Counted from the stretch's first letter, positions 8,205 to 17,049 are shown. The stretch is 64,000 nt of DNA from Candidatus Nanopelagicus sp. (GCA_016462445.1 JAEMTE010000001.1:26133-90132), one strand, 5' to 3'. Notes: generated by a model from the sequence alone, not told the origin. Numbers and translations: made by a program.

Positions 8205-9043
8205 GCCGATTAGATATTAATAAAACATATAAGTTATTTATAGCTGGTGCATTCCCAAGGAGTGAATCTGGTCGAGTTTATGAAATAAAGGGTGCTAATA
8301 AGAAATTTATTGCAAACCCTGCCATGGCATCTAGAAAAGATTTGCGGGATTCTGTAGTGGCAGCTAAAGCCGCTCAATCTGGTTGGGCAAATGCAACAGC
8401 GTTTAATCGTGGACAAATTTTGTATCGTATCGCTGAGATTATGCAGGGCCGGAGTGAACAATTTGTCGATGAGATATGTGCACTTGAGGGAGTAAGTAAT
8501 AAGGCTGCAAAGATTCAGGTGGCTGAGGCAATTGATACCTGGGTTTGGTACTCAGGATGGTGCGACAAATTATCATCCGTTACTGGCTCACTTAATCAAG
8601 TATCTGGTCCATTTTATAACTTCACAACACCTGAACCACTTGGTGTTGTAGCGATATTTGCTGAAAGTAAACCATCACTCCTTGGCGTAGTTAGAACATT
8701 AGCCCCGGTACTTGCAGGTGGTAATACGGCAGTATTAATAGCTAGTGAGAGTTACCCACTTCCAGCAATTACTTTAAGTGAAGCACTTGCCACAAGTGAT
8801 ATTCCAGGAGGAGTTGTAAATATATTAACTGGTAAAACCGCTGAGTTAGCCCCTTGGGTAGCTTCTCATATGGAGATAGATGGTGTTGATGTTGCTGGGC
8901 TTTCTAAAAAGCAGGAAGAGGAGTTAAAGCTTGTTGGCGCAGATAATCTAAAGCGAGTATTTAGATTTGCCCCTACTAATAACCCAGAGCGTATTTTAAG
9001 TTTTATGGAACAAAAAACAGTCTGGCACCCAATAGGTCTTTAA
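8201..9043 (+). CDS. Truncated ALDH-like protein without catalytic domain
   Basis: A 280-residue protein matching only the N-terminal coenzyme half of ALDHs. LFIAGAFPRSESGR, an AAKAAQSGWANATAFNRGQILYR helix in two parts, EPLGVVAIFAESKPSLLG, LAPVLAGGNTAVL and IPGGVVNILTG are seen. After about residue 215 similarity fades: no FTGST loop, no LELGGK base, no catalytic Cys, no EIFGP. It is not a sequencing-type break, since the frame runs to a natural stop 2 bases from the convergent adenosine deaminase. A short second ALDH next to deoC is, as far as I recall, also seen in other actinobacteria. A partner subunit or regulatory role is possible; enzymatic activity alone is unlikely. Confidence 0.75.
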   Translation: MSRLDINKTYKLFIAGAFPRSESGRVYEIKGANKKFIANPAMASRKDLRDSVVAAKAAQSGWANATAFNRGQILYRIAEIMQGRSEQFVDEICALEGVSNKAAKIQVAEAIDTWVWYSGWCDKLSSVTGSLNQVSGPFYNFTTPEPLGVVAIFAESKPSLLGVVRTLAPVLAGGNTAVLIASESYPLPAITLSEALATSDIPGGVVNILTGKTAELAPWVASHMEIDGVDVAGLSKKQEEELKLVGADNLKRVFRFAPTNNPERILSFMEQKTVWHPIGL

Positions 9044-9045
9044 AC

Positions 9046-10140
9046 TTATTCAGCAGATATTGCTGTATATGCCGGCTTTACAATCTTTTCAATTATTTCA
9101 AGCCGTTCCTCAAAGGCAATAAATGAACTCTTCAGTGCATTAACGGTTACTCGTTGCAGATCAGCAAACTTCCAATCAAATGATTTAACACATTGACTCA
9201 TCTCATGTGTCATAGATGTATTACTCATCAAACGGTTATCGGTATTAAGTGTTACCCGAAAGCGAAGTTTGGCTAACTTGCCAATTGGATGTTCTGCGTA
9301 TGTTTTAGCAGCACCTGTTTGAAGATTAGATGTAGGACAAAGCTCAAGTGGAATACGTCGGTCGCGAACATAAGAAGCAAGTGGACCAAGTTTTGGAGTG
9401 CTGCCTGAGAAATCAATATCATCAATAATTCGAACGCCGTGGCCTAATCTTTCAGCGCCACAGATTTGAATTGCCTCCCAAATAGATGGCAAACCATAAG
9501 CTTCACCAGCATGAATCGTGAAGTGGGCGTTTTCTTTTCTTAAGTATTCAAAAGTATCTAATTGATTAGTTGGTGGAAAACCATCTTCAGGACCTGCAAT
9601 ATCAAAGCCAACCACACCTTTATTTCGATATTTAATTACAGCAGCGGCAGCCTCTTGAGATCTGTTATTTTGTCGCATTCCACATAAAAGTGATTCAACT
9701 CTTATTTTCTTACCCTCTTTTGCAGCCTCTGCCATTCCTTGCTTATAACCTTCAGTAGTTGCCTCAACTACCTGATCAAGAGTTAATCCTGCTTCGGTAA
9801 ATAACTCAGGTGCTCCTCTTACCTCGGCATAGACCACGCCATCTCTAGCTAAATCAATTGCGCACTCCCTGGCTACTTGAATGATTGCTTCCTTTGTTTG
9901 CATAACCGCAATTGTGTGGGCAAAGGTCTCAAGGTAGCGGACTAGTGAGTGTGAATTACAGGACTCTTCAAACCACTCTGCTAATTTCTTTGGATCATCT
10001 GTTGGTAGTTTTTTATAACCAATTTTCTGAGCAAGTGCAATAATAGTTTGCGGGCGTAAGCCACCATCTAAATGATCATGTAAAAGCGCTTTTGGAACTC
10101 GCTTTATTTGATCATCTGTTGGTGTATTTGTAAGTGACAC
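9046..10140 (-). CDS. add: Adenosine deaminase
   Basis: Zn-dependent deamination of (deoxy)adenosine to (deoxy)inosine, which the PNP at 3390-4199 can then cleave. 364 residues. Metal ligands HDH at 21-23, catalytic HAGEAYG (H210, E213), HGVRI (H234) and NTDNR near 299-303. The last reads Asp-Asn where many deaminases have Asp-Asp, a variant compatible with the first, metal-binding Asp. It is the last gene of the minus-strand nucleoside operon and abuts the thymidine phosphorylase stop with no gap. Its stop is separated by two bases from the opposing operon's last stop. Confidence 0.92.
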   Translation of the reverse strand: MSLTNTPTDDQIKRVPKALLHDHLDGGLRPQTIIALAQKIGYKKLPTDDPKKLAEWFEESCNSHSLVRYLETFAHTIAVMQTKEAIIQVARECAIDLARDGVVYAEVRGAPELFTEAGLTLDQVVEATTEGYKQGMAEAAKEGKKIRVESLLCGMRQNNRSQEAAAAVIKYRNKGVVGFDIAGPEDGFPPTNQLDTFEYLRKENAHFTIHAGEAYGLPSIWEAIQICGAERLGHGVRIIDDIDFSGSTPKLGPLASYVRDRRIPLELCPTSNLQTGAAKTYAEHPIGKLAKLRFRVTLNTDNRLMSNTSMTHEMSQCVKSFDWKFADLQRVTVNALKSSFIAFEERLEIIEKIVKPAYTAISAE

Positions 10141-11436
10141 TTATCCCTCAATTCGTTCAATTACTAATGGTAATCGCTTTACTGGATCATTTTGGTCACC
10201 AATTGAAAATGCACCAACTAAAGCCTCTTTCGCTCGATCAAACCTGGCCGATTCATCACTATGTAAAGTTAAAATACTTTGACCTTCCTTAACAATATCT
10301 CCTGGTTTTGCATGAATCTCAATACCTGCGCCAAGTTGTAAAACTTCACCTTGTTTTTGCCGGCCAGCACCTAGCCGCCAGGCAGCAAATCCCACCTTCA
10401 TTGCATCTAAAGTTAATAATTTTCCAGAAGCATTTGCTTTAATCTCCAACTTTTCCTTAGCAACCGGCAGGGGTGCATCATTATCGCCACCTTGAGCCTT
10501 AATCATCTTGCGCCAAACATCCATTGCCATTCCATTTTTTAATGCAGTAGCCGGATCAACCTTCGGCTTAATTCCAACTGCATCCAGCATCTCATTAGCA
10601 AGTATTAGCGTAAGTTCAACAACATCACTAGGTCCACCACCAGATAGCACCTCAAGGGTTTCTCTAATCTCTAAAGCATTTCCAACAGTTAAACCTAATG
10701 GAATATCCATTGCAGTAACTAGTGCTCTAGTAGTAACTCCTGCACGTTTTCCTAAATCAACCATTGTCTTAGCAAGCAAAGCTGCATCCTTTGGATCACT
10801 CATAAAAGCACCAGAGCCAGTTTTAACATCAAGAACTAAGGCACTTGTTCCTTCTGCAATTTTTTTACTCATAATGGAAGATGCAATTAATGGAATTGCT
10901 TCGACTGTTCCAGTTACATCGCGGAGTGCATAAAGTTTTTTATCAGCAGGGGCAAGGCCAGCACCAGCTGCACAAATTACCGCCCCACACTCTTGAATCA
11001 CCTTTAACATCTCATTATTAGAAAGGTTTGCTTTCCAACCCTTAATAGATTCCAACTTATCTAATGTGCCACCGGTATGACCAAGACCACGACCAGATAG
11101 TTGTGGAACAGCTGCACCACATGCTGCAACTAGCGGCGCAAGTGGCAAAGTAATTTTGTCGCCAACACCACCAGTTGAATGTTTATCAACTGTTGGTCGA
11201 TCTAACATCGACCAGCTCATTTTTTCACCACTTGCAATCATTGCATCAGTCCAGCGAGAGATCTCTTTATTATTCATTCCATTTAAATATATTGCCATTA
11301 GCAAAGCCGACATCTGCTCATCAGCAATTATTCCGCGAGTGTATGCATCTACTACCCAGTCGATTTGTTCATTACTTAACTCTTGCTTGTCACGCTTTGC
11401 TGAAATTATCTCTACCGCTGCAAATCTTTCACTCAT
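10141..11436 (-). CDS. deoA: Thymidine phosphorylase
   Basis: Phosphorolysis of thymidine/deoxyuridine to base plus deoxyribose 1-phosphate. 431 residues, family-typical. The glycosyltransferase signature DKHSTGGVGDK is at 84-94. VDGLTA-type features appear as KHSTGG followed by SGRGLGHTGGTLDKLE and KTGSGAFM (phosphate and base pocket). It is coupled to cdd, whose stop directly precedes it, and to add. With the transporter upstream it forms a pyrimidine arm that feeds deoxyribose 1-phosphate to the plus-strand mutase/deoC genes. A broader pyrimidine nucleoside phosphorylase activity cannot be excluded from sequence. Confidence 0.92.
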   Translation of the reverse strand: MSERFAAVEIISAKRDKQELSNEQIDWVVDAYTRGIIADEQMSALLMAIYLNGMNNKEISRWTDAMIASGEKMSWSMLDRPTVDKHSTGGVGDKITLPLAPLVAACGAAVPQLSGRGLGHTGGTLDKLESIKGWKANLSNNEMLKVIQECGAVICAAGAGLAPADKKLYALRDVTGTVEAIPLIASSIMSKKIAEGTSALVLDVKTGSGAFMSDPKDAALLAKTMVDLGKRAGVTTRALVTAMDIPLGLTVGNALEIRETLEVLSGGGPSDVVELTLILANEMLDAVGIKPKVDPATALKNGMAMDVWRKMIKAQGGDNDAPLPVAKEKLEIKANASGKLLTLDAMKVGFAAWRLGAGRQKQGEVLQLGAGIEIHAKPGDIVKEGQSILTLHSDESARFDRAKEALVGAFSIGDQNDPVKRLPLVIERIEG

Positions 11437-11823
11437 TTATTTCAGATCCTCAGGGCCAAACGCCCAAGGTAGCAATGTTGAAAAAGGTTTTGGCCCATCT
11501 GGTGTCATAAACAACATCTCATTGCCACCATGCTCAAATAGTAATTGACGACATCTTCCGCATGGAGATAAGTACTCTCCATTTCCATCAACGCAAACAA
11601 CCGCAATTAATCGACCGCCACCTGTTGCAGTTAAAGAGGAAACTAATCCACACTCAGCGCATAACCCAACACCATAACTTGCGTTCTCGCTATTGCAGCC
11701 AACAACAATTCGACCATCAGAGACTAGGCCTGCTACTCCTACTTTAAATTTTGAGTATGGCGCATAAGCATTCTTCATAACTTCTTTTGCGGCCTGATGC
11801 AGCTGATCCCAATTTATTTCCAT
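11437..11823 (-). CDS. cdd: Cytidine deaminase
   Basis: Small tetrameric cytidine deaminase of 128 residues, converting (deoxy)cytidine to (deoxy)uridine. Zn ligands and proton shuttle are in CAECG (C55, E57) and SPCGRC (C88, C91). The substrate-binding FKVG and GCNSENASYG segments are present. It lies between the permeases (26-base gap) and thymidine phosphorylase (no gap), so it is co-transcribed with the nucleoside transporter. Deamination before phosphorolysis fits the order of the genes. Confidence 0.93.
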   Translation of the reverse strand: MEINWDQLHQAAKEVMKNAYAPYSKFKVGVAGLVSDGRIVVGCNSENASYGVGLCAECGLVSSLTATGGGRLIAVVCVDGNGEYLSPCGRCRQLLFEHGGNEMLFMTPDGPKPFSTLLPWAFGPEDLK

Positions 11824-11848
11824 GGGGTAATTCTCCTACGAAACTTAA

Positions 11849-13105
11849 CTATTTATTACCGCGGGTATATGGGATTCCATCTGCAGCAGGAGCGCGTACA
11901 CGCCCAACTACCCCTGATACAGCAATAATCGTTGCTACATATGGAACCATCAACATAAATTCTGATGGAATTGGTACGCCAATGATGGTTAGTGTGCCTT
12001 GTAAGTTGTCAGCAAAACCGAAGAATAGCGCCGCAATTACCGCACCCTTTGGTGTCCACTTTCCAAAGATTAAACCTGCAAGTGCAATAAAACCTGCACC
12101 AGCAGTCATTTGCTTAGTAAAGCCACCTACAGAGCCAACTGTGAAATATGCGCCACCAATACCGGCAACAAATCCAGCTAATATCACATTCCAAAATCGC
12201 AATCTATTCACATTAATTCCTACAGAATCAGCTGCGATAGGCATCTCACCGATTGCTCTTGTTCGCAGCCCCCATCTTGACTTAAATAATGCAATCTGAA
12301 TTGCAATTACTATCAAATACATAAAATAAATAATGATTGTCTGATTAAAGAGCACTGGCCCAATAATTGGAATCTTAGAAAGTATCGGAATTGCTATCGC
12401 TGAAAAACTTGGTCCAGTATTCCAAGTTGCTTCATAAGGGATTAATAGCTCTGTATAAATAAATCCAGTAAATCCAATTACTAACACATTTATAACAAAG
12501 CCAATAATTACCTGATCAACTGCATATTTAATGGCAAATACTGCAAGCAATAAGGAAATCAATGCACCCGCAAATGGTGCTGCTACTAGCCCCCAAATTG
12601 AACTCTTAGTTAAACTTGCGACAATACCTGATACGAAAGCTGCGGCAAGTAATTGTCCTTCTATGGCAATATTAATTACTCCTGATTTTTCACAAAGCAA
12701 ACCAGACATTGAACCAAAAATTAAGGGCACTGAAAGCATAAGCGCACCCTGCAATAAACCAGTGAATGGAATGAATTTACCGCTAGCTGCCCAGCAAAGA
12801 AATGCCATAGTGAAGCTAAAACCAAAGATAAAGCTGGAAAGGCTAAGGGTGCGCTTTGATCTAAGTTGTAAATACCCTACTAATACTCCAATTACCGATA
12901 ATAGAAGAAATATTCCTGCACCTGTTTTTGAAGCGATAACCCACTCTTTTATAAGCTTCCACTCATCGCCAACAATAAATCCAAATGTAATTGGTTCAGT
13001 TTTCTCAGAATTGAAGTAAAAAACATACGCCCCAAATAGCGTTAAAACAAACATAGTAATTAATCCACGAAGCTGGCGACGTTGTTGAACGGTTAGGTTA
13101 TTCAT
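11849..13105 (-). CDS. Nucleoside-type ABC transporter permease (YufQ/NupC-like)
   Basis: A 418-residue polytopic membrane protein of the BPD_transp_2 family. Many hydrophobic segments follow a short basic N-terminus; the conserved GLLCEKSGVINIAIEGQ stretch in two parts (around residues 130-150) and a late GFIALAGLIFGKW motif identify the BMP-type nucleoside permeases. I take ATG 13105, which overlaps the upstream permease stop as ATGA, rather than a TTG at 13117. It pairs with the next permease to form the membrane channel. Substrate specificity for nucleosides is inferred from cdd, deoA and add in the same operon. Confidence 0.88.
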   Translation of the reverse strand: MNNLTVQQRRQLRGLITMFVLTLFGAYVFYFNSEKTEPITFGFIVGDEWKLIKEWVIASKTGAGIFLLLSVIGVLVGYLQLRSKRTLSLSSFIFGFSFTMAFLCWAASGKFIPFTGLLQGALMLSVPLIFGSMSGLLCEKSGVINIAIEGQLLAAAFVSGIVASLTKSSIWGLVAAPFAGALISLLLAVFAIKYAVDQVIIGFVINVLVIGFTGFIYTELLIPYEATWNTGPSFSAIAIPILSKIPIIGPVLFNQTIIIYFMYLIVIAIQIALFKSRWGLRTRAIGEMPIAADSVGINVNRLRFWNVILAGFVAGIGGAYFTVGSVGGFTKQMTAGAGFIALAGLIFGKWTPKGAVIAALFFGFADNLQGTLTIIGVPIPSEFMLMVPYVATIIAVSGVVGRVRAPAADGIPYTRGNK

Positions 13106-14274
13106 CAGCCATTCCAACCTTTGGCAGTTAATGTCTTCTCTGCTGAAGTATTTCTTAATCGGAAAATACCTTTTATAAGCGCTGGAGCTGCAATAAATAA
13201 GACAATTAATGCCTGTATGACCTGGATTATTTCTGCTGGGGTACCGGTATTAGATTGAAGTGTGACACCACCTGTTCGCAAAGCCGCGAATAAAAATGCA
13301 GCTACAACAGTGCCCAGTGGGGCTGCTCTACCCAATAATGCGACAGTAATTGCATCAAAACCAAGTGAGCCGCCTATTCCACTTGTTAATGCATACTCAG
13401 TACCAAGAACGTGTACAGCGCCCCCTAGCCCAGCAAGTGCACCACATAAGACCATAGTTAAAGTTGTTACAAATGGGATTGAAATACCGGCAGATCTTGC
13501 AGCATTTGAATTAGATCCTACCGCTCTAAATTTAAACCCTAAAGTGCTCTTTGTTAGTAGCCACCAAACAAGTAATGCAGCAAGTAAAGCAATAAATATT
13601 CCTGCATGAATTCGTAAATCTTTTCCTAACAATAGGGGCAATCTGGAATTCTCACTAACCTCTGGGGCTATTGGATCAATTCGACCCGGACGCAGAAAAA
13701 ATGTTGTCTTTAGCAACCAAAGAATAAAAAATCCAGCAATATAGTTAAGCATAATTGTAACAATTACTTCATGTGCGCCAGTTTTAGCTTTTAATAAACC
13801 AACAATGCCACCATAGATTCCTGCAAGAAACACGCCAGCTAGAATTGAGGCGATTGGATGAATTACTGGTGGAAGGTCAAAGTGAAAGCCAACATAAGAG
13901 GCGCCGATTGCACCAAAAATAAATTGTCCTTGTGCACCTATATTAAATAAACCAGATCTGAAGGCTAATGTAACTGCAAGTCCAGTAAGTATTAATGGTG
14001 TGGCTGTGACAATAGTTTCTGATAAAGGATAAAAACCTTTAAAGAAGGATTCTCCTCTAGCCAGATTGATATCATAAATTGAACCTTGAAAAACAGCCAA
14101 GTATGAGTTACCGATTTTTGCACCTGCAGAAGTTAAAAATTTACCTGGGGATTTAATATTACTCATTACCTCAGGATCAGAAAATACAATTATTAAACCC
14201 CCAATAAAGAACGCAAAAATAAAGGCGAAAATTGGTAACAATATATTGTTCTTAATTTTTTCAATTTTAACCAT
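13105..14274 (-). CDS. Nucleoside-type ABC transporter permease (YufP/NupB-like)
   Basis: A 389-residue BPD_transp_2 permease. The N-terminal membrane segment (around residues 12-31) is followed by a soluble stretch, then FRSGLFNIGAQGQFIFGA, the family's most conserved block. AKTGAHEVIVTIMLNYIAGF and GFDAITVALLGRAAPLG follow. It starts at ATG 14274, directly after the ATPase stop, and overlaps its partner permease. The pair plus the two-domain ATPase and the BMP protein make a complete importer. The exact nucleoside range cannot be read from sequence. Confidence 0.88.
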   Translation of the reverse strand: MVKIEKIKNNILLPIFAFIFAFFIGGLIIVFSDPEVMSNIKSPGKFLTSAGAKIGNSYLAVFQGSIYDINLARGESFFKGFYPLSETIVTATPLILTGLAVTLAFRSGLFNIGAQGQFIFGAIGASYVGFHFDLPPVIHPIASILAGVFLAGIYGGIVGLLKAKTGAHEVIVTIMLNYIAGFFILWLLKTTFFLRPGRIDPIAPEVSENSRLPLLLGKDLRIHAGIFIALLAALLVWWLLTKSTLGFKFRAVGSNSNAARSAGISIPFVTTLTMVLCGALAGLGGAVHVLGTEYALTSGIGGSLGFDAITVALLGRAAPLGTVVAAFLFAALRTGGVTLQSNTGTPAEIIQVIQALIVLFIAAPALIKGIFRLRNTSAEKTLTAKGWNG

Positions 14275-15768
14275 TTACTTTATACCTGCCATCATCAAAC
14301 CAAGCTTTTCTCTAGCAACACTTGGATCAACTACTCCTAGGATTTCACCCTTATAGATAACTGCAATTCGATCAGCCAGTGCAGTAACTTCATCAAGCTC
14401 AGTGCTAATAAGCAATACTGCGCGCCCAGCATTTCGCTCTGCCAGTAAGCGCTCATGCACAAATTCAATTGATCCAACATCAAGTCCTCTAGTTGGCTGA
14501 GCTGCTATAACTAACTTAACTGTTCTAGATAATTCACGAGCTAAAACAACTTTCTGTTTATTTCCACCGGAGAGGGAATTCGCAGTATCAAAAATGCTTT
14601 GAGCTCTGATATCAAACTCTTTCTTAAGCGCTGTTGCATTGCTTGCAATATCAGTGGCGGATAGCTGCCCTAAACTTGCAAATGGTTTTGTGTCATGAGT
14701 ATCAAGTATTAAATTCTCAGCAATTGTAAAGCTCCCGATCAGACCATCTACTTCGCGAGATTCTGGTATGTAAGCAATACCTGAATTTAAGGTCTGATTA
14801 ACTGATTTGCCTAATATTTCAACACCTTCTAACTTAACAGAGCCAGTTATATTCTCCCCTAGGTTCATAATTGCCCGAACTAATTCAGTTTGTCCATTAC
14901 CTTGCACACCAGCTATTGCCAGTATCTCACCGGCTTTAATATCTAGGTTTAAATTCTTTATAATTGCACGTCCTGCAAAATCATGAATATTTAAATCAGT
15001 AACACTTAAAACATTTGCCCCTGCAGTAGAAATTGAGCGATTTGGAGTTAAATCAACTGGGCGTCCCACCATTAAGTTGGCAAGCTCTTCTTGTGTTGTA
15101 GAAGGGGTTGCAGTACCTACTACTTTTCCTAATCTAATAATTGTTATTTGGTCAGCTACCGCTTTAACTTCCCGAAGTTTATGGGTAATGAATATTATCG
15201 ATGTGCCTTTAGCTTTGAGAATTTTCATCATATTTAGTAATTCATCGGTCTCTTGTGGAGTTAAGACTGCAGTTGGTTCATCTAAAATTAATACTTTGGC
15301 TTCATACATTAAGGCTCGAATTATCTCTACTCGTTGCTGAACTCCTACTGGTAAATTTTCAATTAAATCATCAGGATTTATCTCAAACTTAAATTCAGTA
15401 GCAATTTTATTTATTTGCTCTTTTGCTTCTGTTAGCGAAAGTAATCCTCGCTTTGAAGTTTCATGCCCTAATACAATATTTTCGGCAACTGTAAATACAG
15501 GAACCAACATAAAGTGCTGATGAACCATACCAATACCAACATTAAGCGCATCAGATGGCTCATTTATCTTTACTTCATTTCCATCTACCCAAATACTTCC
15601 AGAATCTGCTTGTAACAATCCATAAACAATATTCATGAGAGTTGATTTGCCGGCACCATTTTCACCCAAGATGGCATGGATTTCACCTTTTGCAACTTTA
15701 AGATCTATTGAATCATTGGCAGTTAAATCACCAAAAGTTTTAGTGATTGCTTTTAACTCCAGTGACAT
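14275..15768 (-). CDS. Nucleoside-type ABC transporter ATPase (two fused NBDs)
   Basis: A 497-residue protein with two ABC domains, as in YufO/NupA and ribose-type importers. Domain 1 has Walker A GENGAGKST and Walker B VLILDEPTAVL but a weak signature (LPVGVQQRVEI). Domain 2 has a degenerate Walker A (GVQGNGQTEL), a good signature LSGGNKQKVVLAREL and a Walker B ending in AAQPTRGLDVG. This asymmetry is normal for the family, where one site hydrolyses efficiently. It is separated from the BMP gene by a 97-base spacer with a strong hairpin, suggesting lower expression than the binding protein. Confidence 0.9.
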   Translation of the reverse strand: MSLELKAITKTFGDLTANDSIDLKVAKGEIHAILGENGAGKSTLMNIVYGLLQADSGSIWVDGNEVKINEPSDALNVGIGMVHQHFMLVPVFTVAENIVLGHETSKRGLLSLTEAKEQINKIATEFKFEINPDDLIENLPVGVQQRVEIIRALMYEAKVLILDEPTAVLTPQETDELLNMMKILKAKGTSIIFITHKLREVKAVADQITIIRLGKVVGTATPSTTQEELANLMVGRPVDLTPNRSISTAGANVLSVTDLNIHDFAGRAIIKNLNLDIKAGEILAIAGVQGNGQTELVRAIMNLGENITGSVKLEGVEILGKSVNQTLNSGIAYIPESREVDGLIGSFTIAENLILDTHDTKPFASLGQLSATDIASNATALKKEFDIRAQSIFDTANSLSGGNKQKVVLARELSRTVKLVIAAQPTRGLDVGSIEFVHERLLAERNAGRAVLLISTELDEVTALADRIAVIYKGEILGVVDPSVAREKLGLMMAGIK

Positions 15769-15789
15769 TTATGCCTCAATTCAAGTTCA

Positions 15790-15830
15790 TTAAAATAAAA
15801 CTGGGTGAGTTAATTTCTTAACTCACCCAG
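15790..15830 (-). terminator. Hairpin between the BMP gene and ABC ATPase (probable attenuator)
   Basis: On the minus strand a perfect 13-bp stem (15818-15830 pairing with 15801-15813, loop GAAA) is followed by TTTTATTTTA. The U-tract is broken by an A, so partial termination is likely. Its place, after the binding-protein gene and before the ATPase/permeases, matches the usual way to express a binding protein in excess. Confidence 0.7.
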
Positions 15831-15840
15831 CGATCTTACC

Positions 15841-15863
15841 GATCGACCATCAATTAGTCGATC
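15841..15863. repeat. Small inverted repeat after the BMP gene
   Basis: GATCGAC (15841-15847) and GTCGATC (15857-15863) form a 7-bp stem with a 9-base loop. It lies just 3' of the BMP stop on the minus strand and 10 bases from the larger hairpin. A second, upstream hairpin could protect the BMP mRNA 3' end. Function is inferred only. Confidence 0.45.
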
Positions 15864-15865
15864 AA

Positions 15866-16915
15866 TTACTTAGCAGAGATATATCCATTCGCTACGTTAG
15901 TTTGAAGATCTTTTAACTCACTTATTAGTTTAGGTGAGATAGATGCCTTCATTGGAGAATAAAATGGTGATAAACCAACACCCTTATTCTTTAGTGTTCC
16001 AACATATAGCGCGTTTGTGAACTTGCCGTCATAAGCTTCTTTAACAGCAGATTGTACAGATTCACTCAATCCCTTAAGTACTGATATCAAAATGACCTTG
16101 TCATATTGAGGTGCAGTAAAGTGGAAATCTGCGTCAACTCCGATAGTTACAGACTTGCCAGATTTCAAACTGTTTTCAGCAGTTGTTGCTCCTAAACCAC
16201 CGGCGACAGGGAAAATTACATCTGCACCTTGTAGTTCGAAGTTTTGTGAGATTGAAAGCGCTTTATTAGTGCTAGAAAAATCTCCAACCATTGTGCCAGC
16301 ACTTGGTTTAGCAGGATCCCAACCAAGAACCTTTACAGATTTACCATGGATGTCGTTGTAGTACGCAACACCTTTAGCAAAGCCATCCATAAAGATTGTA
16401 ACTGTTGGGTATGGTGCTCCGCCGTAAGTTGCAACTACGTTTGACTTTGAGTATCCAGCTGCTAGGAAACCAGCAAGGAATGAGTTCTCATTTGTATTAA
16501 AAGTTAATCCCTTTACATTTGGGATCTTAGTTGAGAAATTCTTTAAACCATCATGGTCAACAATTGCGTACTTAACTGATGGGTTTGCTTCTGCGGAAGC
16601 AATAATTGCATCAGCAACTGCAAAGCCAACACCAATAATTAATGTACATTTCTTATCAACAAACTTCTTGATATTTGGGCCGTACTCAGAAGATGATGCT
16701 GCTGGTAAGTACTCAACAGTTGATGCCCATCCCTTTTTCTTAGAGGCAGTAGCACCTGCCCACGAGGTCTGATTAAATGACTTATCATTAATGCCGCCAG
16801 TATCTAGCGCAATGCAAACCTTCTGTTTTGTTGCAGCATTTGCTGGAGCAACTGCTACAGATGTAACTAATGAAGCGGCTGCTATAGCCACAATTACTTT
16901 ATATGATTTTTTCAA
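15866..16915 (-). CDS. BMP-family nucleoside-binding protein
   Basis: Extracytoplasmic substrate-binding protein of the BMP (Bmp/PnrA/NupN) family, 349 residues. A Sec signal (KKSYKVIVAIAAAS then hydrophobic run, ending PANA-AT) precedes KVCIALDTGGINDKSFNQ, the characteristic BMP start. I place the start at TTG 16915 because GGGAGGG lies 3-9 bases upstream; the longer frame (to 17002) would add 29 residues without signal features. The signal ends in a type I site with no lipobox Cys, unusual for a monoderm binding protein. It heads the transporter-cdd-deoA-add operon. Nucleoside specificity is inferred from family and operon. Confidence 0.9.
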   Translation of the reverse strand: MKKSYKVIVAIAAASLVTSVAVAPANAATKQKVCIALDTGGINDKSFNQTSWAGATASKKKGWASTVEYLPAASSSEYGPNIKKFVDKKCTLIIGVGFAVADAIIASAEANPSVKYAIVDHDGLKNFSTKIPNVKGLTFNTNENSFLAGFLAAGYSKSNVVATYGGAPYPTVTIFMDGFAKGVAYYNDIHGKSVKVLGWDPAKPSAGTMVGDFSSTNKALSISQNFELQGADVIFPVAGGLGATTAENSLKSGKSVTIGVDADFHFTAPQYDKVILISVLKGLSESVQSAVKEAYDGKFTNALYVGTLKNKGVGLSPFYSPMKASISPKLISELKDLQTNVANGYISAK

Positions 16916-16918
16916 AAT

Positions 16919-16925
16919 CCCTCCC
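16919..16925 (-). promoter_or_regulatory. Ribosome binding site that sets the BMP start
   Basis: GGGAGGG on the minus strand ends 3 bases before TTG 16915, within a GGGAGGGATTTTG context. It is one of the strongest Shine-Dalgarno sites in the window and decides for the TTG over the upstream in-frame ATG. Confidence 0.7.
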
Positions 16926-16937
16926 AAGGACTTAGGA

Positions 16938-16952
16938 CCCAAAAGGTTTGGG
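16938..16952. promoter_or_regulatory. Leader hairpin upstream of the BMP gene
   Basis: CCCAAA and TTTGGG form a perfect 6-bp stem with a 3-base loop. It lies in the 134-base leader/promoter region (16916-17049) ahead of the nucleoside operon, 12 bases before the Shine-Dalgarno. Further up, TTGAGT with TATCTG 18 bases later is a weak promoter candidate. I recognise no known riboswitch fold in this leader. Confidence 0.35.
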
Positions 16953-17049
16953 TAATCGTAGGGTGACTCTAGCGGGCAGATACCTTGATAGTTAAAAGGC
17001 ACTCAATCTGAATTATTACGATTTCTTTAGATTAGATTAAAGCCTAACT

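Noticed and set aside
8201-9043. Frameshifted full-length ALDH
   Set aside because: No ALDH C-domain is encoded in other frames downstream; the adjacent DNA is the convergent adenosine deaminase, so truncation is by design or old deletion.
10508-10933. 141-codon open frame on the plus strand
   Set aside because: Antisense to thymidine phosphorylase.
11787-12299. 170-codon open frame on the plus strand
   Set aside because: Antisense to cdd and the permease; no motif.
12531-13019. 162-codon open frame on the plus strand
   Set aside because: Antisense to the permease at 11849-13105; Asn/Pro-rich composition is the mirror of hydrophobic codons.
16916-17049. Possible purine or other riboswitch ahead of the BMP operon
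   Set aside because: I looked for conserved purine-type loops and found only a short CCCAAA/TTTGGG hairpin; no known class fits.
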